From positions 1-24,685 of the forward strand of contig JALNVF010000035.1 in assembly GCA_023231445.1 (NCBI GenBank): a DNA stretch of 24,685 bases. The letters are read 5' to 3'. The notes under the pieces were generated by a model. That model was not told the DNA's origin. It did not search any database and saw nothing but the letters and a program-made list of their open reading frames with translations. A program made the translations under genes and the position numbers. Numbering within the stretch: position 1 is the stretch's first letter; each line of letters begins with the position of its first letter. The stretch comes from Treponema sp. Lineage in GTDB: Bacteria; Spirochaetota; Spirochaetia; Treponematales; Treponemataceae. This document shows positions 16,040 through 22,013 of the stretch, piece after piece.

Positions 16040-17286
16040 AAAAAATTGTATTTATTTTTTTTGCATGTATTGTATCAGGTAGAATATTTTCACAGGAAAT
16101 TATATCTGCAAACAAAGAATTACTTGGGCAAATCCCTATCGGCGATGGCAATGGAAAAATTATATACCGATTGAATGATGAATACGATGAAATACCATAT
16201 GGTCCTGCGGTCTCAAAAGAAGGAAAATTATATTTTTTCCCAAGTTATAAAAAAAATACCGTTCTTGTTTTTGAAAATGGAAAATTAATAGAAAGAAGTA
16301 CGCCACCATCCTTGCCTCTTGATGAGATAACGAACAGACAATTTTCTTCGCAGAAAGGAATGATTTTGACTCCTACAGGTTGTCAGCTGTTGATTACTGA
16401 TAAATTAATATATTACTATTCATATTATAAAATAATTAACAGGTATTATGATCAGACTTCTATTTATGCAGCGCCTTTTGGTGCAATTCTTTATGCAGAG
16501 GGTAGTGGTGATGGTATCGCAGTAACCTTTAATACAGATACTCCTTCTATGGAATATGATGTAATACCGGAGAATATGCTAAAGAAATGGCTACCGACAC
16601 AGCAAGGAGGGTTCAGCATAGGGGAAGACGGCTTATTGTACCGAAACGGAATACTCTGGTCTGCTGCCAAAAAACCAACTTATGGAAAATATGAATACGA
16701 ATATAGGGGTCGTTTAATTTCAGGACATATTTTATGGAGTGGCGGCGGACGCTTGAATTCTCCCGGACAGTTTATAATTTCGGATACCAGAGGTAATGTT
16801 GAGGTAGTTATAGATTTACCCTGGCGGAAGGCTGTAGAGAATGAGTGGTACCAGTATAATTATGGAGTCGGCCCCTGGGGGGAGATTTATTTTCTACTCC
16901 CACCTTCGTTCATCCCTGTCGGGGCGGGTAAAAGTGGCGATGGAATTAAATATAATGTTTACGGTCCTGATCCATCGAAGCCAGCCGAACTAGTGGTAGT
17001 ACGTAATTACTTAAAATATTTCGGACGCCTGAACGATGATAAGGTACGCCTTCGTAAAGGACCGTCAACAGCAACGGAAAGCCTTGGCATATATCCAGTA
17101 AAGACAGGCTTCCGAATCCTTGAAAAGGGAACGGCGGAAGAGACGATCGGCGGACAGAAGAACGTGTGGTATAAAGTACGCCTGCTTGACGGAACGGAAG
17201 GCTGGTTTTTCGGAGCGTTCGTGCACAATCTGTACGATGGACCGAACGGGAATCCACCACCGTGGCCGAATGTTGCAGACTGGTAA
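16036..17286 (+). CDS. Secreted partner of cassette 3 with C-terminal SH3b domain; putative immunity protein
   Basis: The start is ATG 16036, overlapping the cassette 3 stop by ATGA, with AAGGAG at 16024-16029. MKKIVFIFFACIVSGRIFSQ is a signal peptide. The mature protein has about 395 residues: a beta-rich region with propeller-like turns (SKEGKLYFF, GEDGLLYRNGILW, GKYEYEYRG) related to the cassette 2 partner, a segment WGEIYFLLPP that resembles GGNIYYYV of the cassette 1 partner, and a C-terminal bacterial SH3 domain (VRLRKGPSTATESLGIYPV to GTEGWFFGAFV). SH3b domains bind cell-wall peptides, which fits a protein acting on the same substrate as the peptidase or shielding it. Immunity is inference; a wall-sensing lipoprotein-like partner is the alternative. 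Confidence 0.7.
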   Translation: MKKIVFIFFACIVSGRIFSQEIISANKELLGQIPIGDGNGKIIYRLNDEYDEIPYGPAVSKEGKLYFFPSYKKNTVLVFENGKLIERSTPPSLPLDEITNRQFSSQKGMILTPTGCQLLITDKLIYYYSYYKIINRYYDQTSIYAAPFGAILYAEGSGDGIAVTFNTDTPSMEYDVIPENMLKKWLPTQQGGFSIGEDGLLYRNGILWSAAKKPTYGKYEYEYRGRLISGHILWSGGGRLNSPGQFIISDTRGNVEVVIDLPWRKAVENEWYQYNYGVGPWGEIYFLLPPSFIPVGAGKSGDGIKYNVYGPDPSKPAELVVVRNYLKYFGRLNDDKVRLRKGPSTATESLGIYPVKTGFRILEKGTAEETIGGQKNVWYKVRLLDGTEGWFFGAFVHNLYDGPNGNPPPWPNVADW

Positions 17287-17346
17287 CGGGGAAGAGAAGA
17301 CAAACCGGAGAGAACTATATTCTCCCTGCTCAAGAATATAATTCGA

Positions 17347-17408
17347 CAGACTGATTGGTAAGTACGAATCAGCGCCATCCTGCAGTCAGTTGCGGCGGCG
17401 CAGAGTGG
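17347..17408 (+). repeat. 62-bp conserved block, copy 2
   Basis: This is the second copy of the block at 11330-11391, with about four substitutions. It starts 61 bases after the stop of the cassette 3 partner gene and ends 29 bases before the third tandem-hairpin element. The stretch 17287-17346 between gene and block holds only a weak GGAGA/TCTCC hairpin. Confidence 0.7.
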
Positions 17409-17437
17409 ATTACTATATTTTTTCATGCAGACATGCG

Positions 17438-17488
17438 GGGTTTGCGAAGCAAAACCCGGGAAGCAAGACTGCGGAGCAGTATTGCGGC
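17438..17488 (+). repeat. Tandem-hairpin element, copy 3
   Basis: Hairpin 1 is GGGTTTGC-GAA-GC(A)AAACCC (17438-17457). GGGAA follows, then GCAAGACTGC-GGA-GCAGTATTGC (17463-17485) and GGC. Hairpin 1 matches copy 1 in design; hairpin 2 equals copy 2. It is followed at once by a truncated cassette module. Confidence 0.75.
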
Positions 17489-17797
17489 TGACAGTACCAA
17501 AACAGCAGAAGGAAACATCTACAACAATAAGGCAGAGAGCTTTGATATAGCACTGCTGGAAGAAGACAATACGGCAGAGAGCAGCGGGAAGCTGTACAAT
17601 CCGCACGAGGACAGTGATAAAAAAAGACAGTATGATTTTGAGGTGACGGAAGGAACGATGCCTGAACTTATTACAGACATAAACGGGAACATCGTCACAG
17701 CGTCCGGGAAAAAAGTATGGCTGGGGATACGGCCGGAGAGTGCGGAGAAAGCATATCCTGGGGATGATTTAATTCTTACGTTTACGGCAGAGGATAA
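17489..17797 (+). pseudogene. Fourth cassette fragment (module only)
   Basis: About 100 residues nearly identical to the start of cassette 3 (DSTKTAEGNIYNNKAESF to GIRPESAEKAYPGDDLILTF). The match breaks off at AEDK near 17797, where the frame passes into YD-repeat sequence. No peptidase domain or partner gene is attached. The break inside a conserved module shows a recombination joint, and the high DNA identity to cassette 3 indicates a recent duplication. Confidence 0.75.
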
Positions 17798-18066
17798 GAG
17801 GACCAATGTAAGCACAGACGGGACTGACGGACAAAAAGCGATAGCGTCTTATACTTACGATATACGCGGACTGCAGGTGGAGAGTGTAAAAAAACAACAA
17901 GTCGAGTTTTGCAGACGAAGACTGCAAAACTCGGAAAGCAGAACTGCTCAGCAGTTCTGCGGCGCACTGCACGTACGACGAACGCGATAACGCATACAAA
18001 CCGATAGACAATTCGACCGTGAGCGGGACGCCTGCACAGCTGGTGGAAGTATATTACAGTGCGGAT
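17798..18066 (+). pseudogene. YD-repeat (Rhs-like) fragment split by a hairpin element
   Basis: 17798-17890 encodes DGQKAIASYTYDIRGLQVES, a YD-repeat strand pattern typical of Rhs/WapA proteins, in frame with the cassette fragment before it. After the element at 17902-17962, coding resumes in a different frame with TYDERDNAYKPIDN and VEVYYSADG. Rhs proteins are very large secreted shells that carry a toxin at the C-terminus; here only two short pieces survive. The frame from 17355 reads through the element into unrelated residues and stops at 17990. Confidence 0.65.
17902..17962 (+). repeat. Tandem-hairpin element, copy 4, inside a YD-repeat fragment
   Basis: Hairpin 1 has a perfect 12-bp stem CGAGTTTTGCAG/CTGCAAAACTCG with loop ACGAAGA. 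The linker is GAAA. Hairpin 2 is a perfect 10-bp stem GCAGAACTGC/GCAGTTCTGC with loop TCA, followed by GGC. YD-repeat coding lies on both sides, in different frames. Confidence 0.78.
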
Positions 18067-18156
18067 GGGGAAGACATCTCCGCTATATACCTGGACGCTT
18101 GTCAATTTTGCACAGTCGGGATGGAGAATTCTTGATACCCATGTCGGAAGCGGCTG
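18067..18156 (+). pseudogene. Remnant of a phage-type DNA methyltransferase
   Basis: The frame containing SPLYTWTLVNFAQSGWRIL and DTHVGSG resembles the stretch around the S-adenosylmethionine-binding motif of phage and prophage DNA methylases (usually ILDTHxGSGS). About 30 residues can be recognised, with loss of similarity after GSGCG. The remnant sits between YD-repeat sequence and the hicB stop. It has no coding value. The assignment rests on one motif and its flank. Confidence 0.45.
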
Positions 18157-18197
18157 CGGCCTTTTTTGTTACTACTCACGGCAGTTGTTTTGTTCGG

Positions 18198-18575
18198 TTA
18201 TGCAATACCTATATTCTGCTTTATGGCTTCCTGCAGCAGCTGGCTGTAATTTATGCCGGCTGCTTCTGCCCTTGCATTCAGCCATGCAGGTATGGTAAGC
18301 GTTTTTTTTACAGATTTGACCTTTTCCGGTATAGTACATATCACCAGACTGGTGAATGAGTCTTTGTCGGTCTTAATCTGGGTTATATCGGACGGACGGG
18401 CAAAATCTTTTTTCTCGTCTATCAGAGTGAGCAGATATCCTGCAAGTGCTTCCTGTGCATTTTCCATAGTTTCCGTAATGGTATCACCGAATGTCTGGCA
18501 TCCGGGAAGATCAGGAAATTCACACCAGAGAGCACCATCTTCTTTATGAAAAACTGCGGGATAGGTATATTTCAT
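18198..18575 (-). CDS. hicB: HicB family antitoxin
   Basis: This is the antitoxin of a type II toxin-antitoxin pair; it binds HicA and usually represses its own operon. The start is ATG 18575 with GGAGG (minus strand, 18585-18581) five bases upstream; the GTG at 18581 overlaps that site and is rejected. About 125 residues. The N-terminal half (YPAVFHKEDGALWCEFPDL, then PGCQTFGDT and ENAQEALAGYL) is the HicB-like fold. The C-terminal half (VKKTLTIPAWLNARAEAAG, then YSQLLQEAIK) is a ribbon-helix-helix DNA-binding domain. It lies 10 bases downstream of hicA, so toxin precedes antitoxin, as is usual for hicAB. Confidence 0.87.
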   Translation of the reverse strand: MKYTYPAVFHKEDGALWCEFPDLPGCQTFGDTITETMENAQEALAGYLLTLIDEKKDFARPSDITQIKTDKDSFTSLVICTIPEKVKSVKKTLTIPAWLNARAEAAGINYSQLLQEAIKQNIGIA

Positions 18576-18585
18576 TTGCACCTCC

Positions 18586-18762
18586 TTATTTCAAGCCTGT
18601 ACGTTTTAGAATTGCGTTCAGCAGTCCTGCCGGAACATCCTTTCCGTGAACTGGAACTGTTTCGACCTGTCCGTTCTTTTCAAGAATATGGTGGCTGCCG
18701 TGTACACGTTTTTCAGTCCAGCCGTTTTGAATCAGCAGTTTCAACAGGTCTTTGTCTTTCAT
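18586..18762 (-). CDS. hicA: HicA family mRNA interferase toxin
   Basis: This small double-stranded-RNA-binding-like toxin cleaves mRNA and is neutralised by HicB. The start is ATG 18762 (MKDKDLLKLLIQNGW), giving 58 residues, the normal family size; the open frame continues upstream to 18897 but that extension is not HicA-like. The conserved GSHHIL segment carries the catalytic His (GSHH). A promoter-like TTGACA/TATATT pair ends just before the start, so the message may begin at or next to the AUG, consistent with the absence of a good ribosome site. hicB follows after 10 bases. Confidence 0.88.
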   Translation of the reverse strand: MKDKDLLKLLIQNGWTEKRVHGSHHILEKNGQVETVPVHGKDVPAGLLNAILKRTGLK

Positions 18763-18768
18763 ACATGG

Positions 18769-18798
18769 AATATAATACGTGCTATACGTGTTTGTCAA
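18769..18798 (-). promoter_or_regulatory. Probable promoter of hicA-hicB
   Basis: On the minus strand, TTGACA (18798-18793) is followed after 18 bases by TATATT (18774-18769), or after 17 by TTATAT. The spacer contains ACGTAT twice, 3 bases apart, a candidate HicB operator. Transcription would start near 18762-18764, leaving almost no leader before the hicA ATG. Confidence 0.55.
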
Positions 18799-18839
18799 TA
18801 CATTTCGTAACGCAGACCTGTTTTGACAGTGTGGCATAT

Positions 18840-18962
18840 CTTTTCTTCCAGATTCTGCTTGATGATTTTTGCCTTTTTGGTGATGATAATCATGCATGGT
18901 TTGAAATTCTTTCAGGGGAAGGAACTGATTCTGATTTTACTAGAGCAGAAATTCAAAAATGA
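18840..18962 (+). pseudogene. C-terminal fragment of an unknown protein
   Basis: The frame ends with FGDDNHAWFEILSGEGTDSD and then FTRAEIQK, with its TGA at 18960-18962 overlapping the ATG of the next small gene. The upstream part of the frame is antisense to hicA and not credible as protein, so I mark only the last 40 codons. I do not recognise the family. The ATGA overlap mirrors the three cassette pairs, which suggests the tail of another toxin or immunity-type gene. Confidence 0.35.
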
Positions 18963-19171
18963 AACCTTTTTTTAAGGAAAACGGGTATAAAAAGTGTGGA
19001 ACTCATAAAGGGCGTCGTTCATCAGTATCGTTTGAAAAAGATATGGGGAACTTTTCATTTCCAATAGAAATAAAATGGGAAGGACTTATTAACAAAGAAT
19101 TTCAATTTGCTGTTTATTACATAACACTAGATGTGAACGAAAGGCACAATCCCTATATGACAGAGCCGTAA
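18959..19171 (+). CDS. Small hypothetical protein, 70 residues
   Basis: It starts at ATG 18959, overlapping the preceding frame's stop by ATGA. The protein is hydrophilic and basic at first (MKPFFKENGYKKCGTHKGRR), then beta-rich (FPIEIKWEGLINKEFQFAVYY). It has no signal peptide or membrane span. I do not recognise it. Its place after a C-terminal fragment in a YD-repeat scrapyard makes a cytoplasmic immunity protein, or the start of one, conceivable. It may be truncated: coding character fades after TLDVNERHNP. Confidence 0.4.
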   Translation: MKPFFKENGYKKCGTHKGRRSSVSFEKDMGNFSFPIEIKWEGLINKEFQFAVYYITLDVNERHNPYMTEP

Positions 19172-19324
19172 GCAAAGAATTGAGTAATTCATCTTCGCCA
19201 AAAGGTGAAGTCTTGAAATGAAAACCGCGTCAGGGATTGGAGCTCCGGAGTACCGCCGGTAGGCGGTATGAGGGCTTTGCCCGAAGTGAGTAAAGTGCCC
19301 GGAAGAAACCTGAAATCAGCAGGG
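19172..19324 (+). other. Non-coding stretch with small hairpins
   Basis: No gene is supported here. There are three hairpins in a row: CTTCGCC-AAAA-GGTGAAG near 19194-19211, TACCGCC-GGTA-GGCGGTA at 19250-19267 (perfect), and GGGC-TTT-GCCC at 19271-19281. Their sequences do not match the tandem-hairpin elements, although one of those follows immediately. Confidence 0.5.
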
Positions 19325-19385
19325 CGTGTTTTGCAGACGCAGGCTGCAAAACACGGGAAGCAGAACTGCATGGCAGTTCTGCGGC
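19325..19385 (+). repeat. Tandem-hairpin element, copy 5
   Basis: Hairpin 1 has a perfect 12-bp stem CGTGTTTTGCAG/CTGCAAAACACG with loop ACGCAGG. GGAA follows, then a perfect 10-bp stem GCAGAACTGC/GCAGTTCTGC with loop ATG and GGC. Compared with copy 4, the second base pair of the GAG/CTC end has become GTG/CAC, a compensatory change. YD-repeat coding starts directly after it. Confidence 0.78.
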
Positions 19386-19648
19386 GAGACCAGACATGGA
19401 AGCGGACGTACAACGCATGGAGCCAGGTGACCGCAGAAGAGAACAACGCGGGACAGAACTGGAGCTATGCATACGACAGGCGCGGACTGGCTGTAAAAGT
19501 AGCGGATCCGAATGGAACCGTCACGGAAAAAGTCTATGACAAGGCAGGACATGAAACAGCCGAAACAAAGACAAACGGCACGACAGTAAACACAAAAAGC
19601 TGGAGCGTGGACGGCAAAGCAACGAGGATGCTCACCTGGGATGCACGG
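19386..19648 (+). pseudogene. YD-repeat (Rhs-like) fragment
   Basis: The frame encodes TWKRTYNAWSQVTAEENNAG, WSYAYDRRGLAVKVADPNG and VTEKVYDKAGHETAETKTNG, the regular YD-repeat spacing of Rhs/WapA shells. It starts at the hairpin element with no start codon of its own (the ATG at 19268 lies in the non-coding stretch before) and ends near MLTWDA at about 19648, where the neighbouring ATPase region begins. About 88 residues of what would be a protein of one to three thousand. Confidence 0.7.
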
Positions 19649-19674
19649 TTATATATATCCATATATTTATCCGT

Positions 19675-20907
19675 TCACAACAACCCGAGAGGTATAACAG
19701 CATTTTCCCGGTCAAGAGGAACAGGCTTGTCGGCAAGACACACGATTGCTCCGTTTCCGCGGGGAAGTGCAAGTTTATCAAGTATACCGAACGATGCAGT
19801 CATATCACGTGATGGGGAAGCTGCTTTCTTTATTTCGACCGGATGCAGTTTTCCGTTTTCTTCAATGAGCAAATTTATTTCGTGTCTTTCCTTGTCGCGG
19901 TAGTACCATACCGGCGGTTCACGCAGATTGTTTGCATATGATTTCCATATTTCGGAAACGACGAAATTTTCCATAAATGCACCGTTCATGGCCCCTGCTT
20001 CCAGTGTTTCAGGGGAAAGCCACCTGCATAACCACGCGATAAGCCCGCAGTCATGAAAATACAGTTTGGGTGTTTTTGTAATACGTTTCAGTGCGTTTGA
20101 ATAATAAGGCTGTACCAGAAAAATAATGCCGAGAGAAATAAGTACGTTTACCCAGCTTTTAGCAGTCGGCTCCGAAATTTCGGCGTCGCGCGCACATTCC
20201 GCATAATTGAGCTGCTGTGAACACCGTGCGGCAAGAAACGAAAGAAACCTGCTGAACGAAAGCGTGTTCGTGATTCCGGCAAGTTCCCGTATATCGCGTT
20301 CGACATATGTGCGCACATAGTTCGCATAATATGTGGGGATGTCGGTAATTTCTCCCGACGCTGTTTTGGGGAGACTTCCATGATACATAAGGGTATAGGC
20401 AGTATGAACGTCAATATGCGGATACTTACCGCTCTGTTCCCGTCCGAGCAGTTCGGGCAAATCAACGGAAAACGTATGCAGCGGCGTACGGTACAATTCC
20501 GCGGAAGAAAGTCCGTACATATCGGCAACTGCAACTCGTCCTGCAAGTGATTCGCCCACTCCCCGTATCATGTGATATTTCTGTGAGCCGGTGAGCCATA
20601 TACCGCCGGCAGTTTTCTTCGTATCGGCAAGCAGTTTTATATACGGAAAGAGTTCCGGTGCATATTGAATCTCATCGATAAGAACGGGAAGTGGATATGT
20701 CTGGAAAAACAGTTTCGGATCGGTTTTTGCAAGATATCTGGCATCCGTATCATCGAGAGAAACATACGTTCGTTTTGTTGTTTCTCTGTCTGAAAGATGC
20801 TGAAGCATGGTAGTTTTTCCAACCTGACGGGGACCACAAACCATAACAACGGGATAATCTTGGCTCAACTGTACTATGTGTGATTCTATTGCCCTTGGAA
20901 TATACAT
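19675..20907 (-). CDS. AAA+ ATPase with DUF4143-type nuclease-like C-terminus
   Basis: Start ATG 20907 (MYIPRAIESHIVQL) has GGAGG at 20918-20914, six bases upstream; the frame is open to 21246 but that extension crosses the palindrome and is rejected. Of 410 residues, the N-terminal part is an AAA_14-type ATPase: Walker A GPRQVGKTT (25-33), Walker B PVLIDEIQY (Asp78, Glu79) and a sensor-like WLTGSQK. The middle is helical (YVRTYVERDIREL, then a winged-helix-like segment). The end has a restriction-endonuclease-fold pattern (WYYRDKERHEINLLIEENG, LHPVEIKKA). The function of this widespread family is not settled. It lies opposite to its neighbours and is behind a perfect palindrome that may be its own operator. 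Confidence 0.88.
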   Translation of the reverse strand: MYIPRAIESHIVQLSQDYPVVMVCGPRQVGKTTMLQHLSDRETTKRTYVSLDDTDARYLAKTDPKLFFQTYPLPVLIDEIQYAPELFPYIKLLADTKKTAGGIWLTGSQKYHMIRGVGESLAGRVAVADMYGLSSAELYRTPLHTFSVDLPELLGREQSGKYPHIDVHTAYTLMYHGSLPKTASGEITDIPTYYANYVRTYVERDIRELAGITNTLSFSRFLSFLAARCSQQLNYAECARDAEISEPTAKSWVNVLISLGIIFLVQPYYSNALKRITKTPKLYFHDCGLIAWLCRWLSPETLEAGAMNGAFMENFVVSEIWKSYANNLREPPVWYYRDKERHEINLLIEENGKLHPVEIKKAASPSRDMTASFGILDKLALPRGNGAIVCLADKPVPLDRENAVIPLGLL

Positions 20908-20921
20908 ATTCTGCCTCCATT

Positions 20922-20954
20922 TTATGACTAAAGTAAAGTGTACTTTAGTCATAA
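20922..20954 (-). promoter_or_regulatory. Perfect palindrome upstream of the ATPase gene
   Basis: TTATGACTAAAGTA and TACTTTAGTCATAA form a 14-bp perfect inverted repeat with a 5-base spacer. It ends only three bases before the ribosome site of the ATPase gene, so it would lie at the transcription start or in the leader. It may be an operator for self-regulation or an mRNA hairpin controlling translation. Confidence 0.6.
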
Positions 20955-21094
20955 AAACAAGCAGAAACAGTTTTGTGAACAGTGCCGTCAGGGAATAAAC
21001 AAAGTAGAAATACGGGATCTGTTTATAATGCAAAATGGTCTGGCGCTGTAAGAATTTATGCAACCCGGTATCTGATGGCTGTGTCTGATAAAGT

Positions 21095-21817
21095 ATGGAA
21101 TACATTAGTAAGAAAATCGCTGTATGGGGTGACTCAATTATGAAAGGCATTGTTGAAGGGAAAGCCGGCGCAGGCAGAAAATATGATATTCTCCCGGAAA
21201 ATGCACTCAGACTTACAGCCAGTGAGTATGCTGTTGAGATCGTCAATCATTCTTATTTTGGCTGTACGGTTACGAAAGGTGTTTCCATTATGCAGCATGA
21301 CGTATCGAAAGGCTTTAAGAGTGATATAGGTATTGTAGAGTTCGGCGGAAACGACTGTGACTATGACTGGGATGAACTTTGCAGGGAACCGGAAAAAGAT
21401 CATAGTCCTCATACGCCTCTTGCTGCCTATGTTGCATACATGAAGGATATGATTGAACTTTTGTTTAAAAGCGGTATTAAACCGGTGATAATGACTTTAC
21501 CGCCTCTTGTCCCGGACCGGTATTTTAAAACGATTTCAGAACACCGTAACGGAACTGTTATACGGAATTTTCTTGGTGATGAAGGATTCCTTTACCGCTG
21601 GCAGGAAATGTATTCTGAGGCAGCTGCAAATCTTGCTCTTAAGATGAATTGTTTTCTACTCGATATCAGGAGTGCGTTTCTTGCGGAACACAATTATCAG
21701 AAACTTATATGTAATGATGGTATTCATTTAAACAAAGACGGACATGCGTTTTTGTTCCATGTATTTGAAAAAGTTATGAAAGAAACGAATTTTGCTGTAA
21801 AACGCACCGTATCCTGA
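21095..21817 (+). CDS. SGNH/GDSL-family hydrolase
   Basis: A 240-residue esterase-fold protein. Block I is WGDSI (Gly12-Asp13-Ser14, nucleophile Ser14), block II has Gly in SYFGCTV, block III is FGGNDCD (Gly85, Asn86 oxyanion residues) and block V is DGIHLN (Asp208 and His211 complete the triad). There is no signal peptide, so it should act in the cytoplasm. Members hydrolyse acyl or acetyl esters on lipids, sugars or peptides; the substrate cannot be told. The ribosome site is weak (GATAAAG). A TATAAT-like box is seen at 21024-21029. It reads away from the ATPase gene, and nothing nearby suggests a pathway. Confidence 0.87.
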   Translation: MEYISKKIAVWGDSIMKGIVEGKAGAGRKYDILPENALRLTASEYAVEIVNHSYFGCTVTKGVSIMQHDVSKGFKSDIGIVEFGGNDCDYDWDELCREPEKDHSPHTPLAAYVAYMKDMIELLFKSGIKPVIMTLPPLVPDRYFKTISEHRNGTVIRNFLGDEGFLYRWQEMYSEAAANLALKMNCFLLDIRSAFLAEHNYQKLICNDGIHLNKDGHAFLFHVFEKVMKETNFAVKRTVS

Positions 21818-21920
21818 AAGCCTGTTTTTTTGTATTATCAATAATAAGACAATATATTCTGATATTTTTTTTCAATCGTATTTAAAATCATAAAATACAA
21901 ATTTTAATTTAGAAAAAATC

Positions 21921-21949
21921 TTGAACTTTAAATAATGTTGATATAACAT
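21921..21949 (+). promoter_or_regulatory. Possible promoter of the InlB-repeat lipoprotein gene
   Basis: TTGAAC and TAACAT are separated by 17 bases in an AT-rich stretch, about 65 bases before the start codon. Each box matches four of six consensus positions. The rest of 21818-22013 is AT-rich and shows no gene. Confidence 0.35.
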
Positions 21950-22013
21950 AGTGTTGTTGTTGAAATAAAGATGTAAAATATCACGCATATGAGTAAGTTT
22001 ATCAGGAGTATTT

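Noticed and set aside
18763..18897. Longer HicA beginning at 18897
   Set aside because: The extra residues are unlike HicA, include the promoter region, and exceed the usual family length.
19250..19281. Sixth tandem-hairpin element
   Set aside because: Two hairpins stand in a row, but without the GGGAA linker, GC-ACTGC-type stem 2 or GGC end.
11424..19385. Integron attC sites
   Set aside because: Paired hairpins between cassettes suggested attC, but the copies lack the GTTRRRY and RYYYAAC core sites at their ends, and two lie inside YD-repeat fragments.
11424..19385. CRISPR repeats or intrinsic terminators
   Set aside because: Spacing is irregular (kilobases apart), stems vary between copies, and there is no T run after either hairpin.
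20908..21246. N-terminal extension of the AAA+ ATPase
   Set aside because: The frame is open, but it crosses the palindrome and the start of the SGNH gene on the other strand; GGAGG and family length support ATG 20907.
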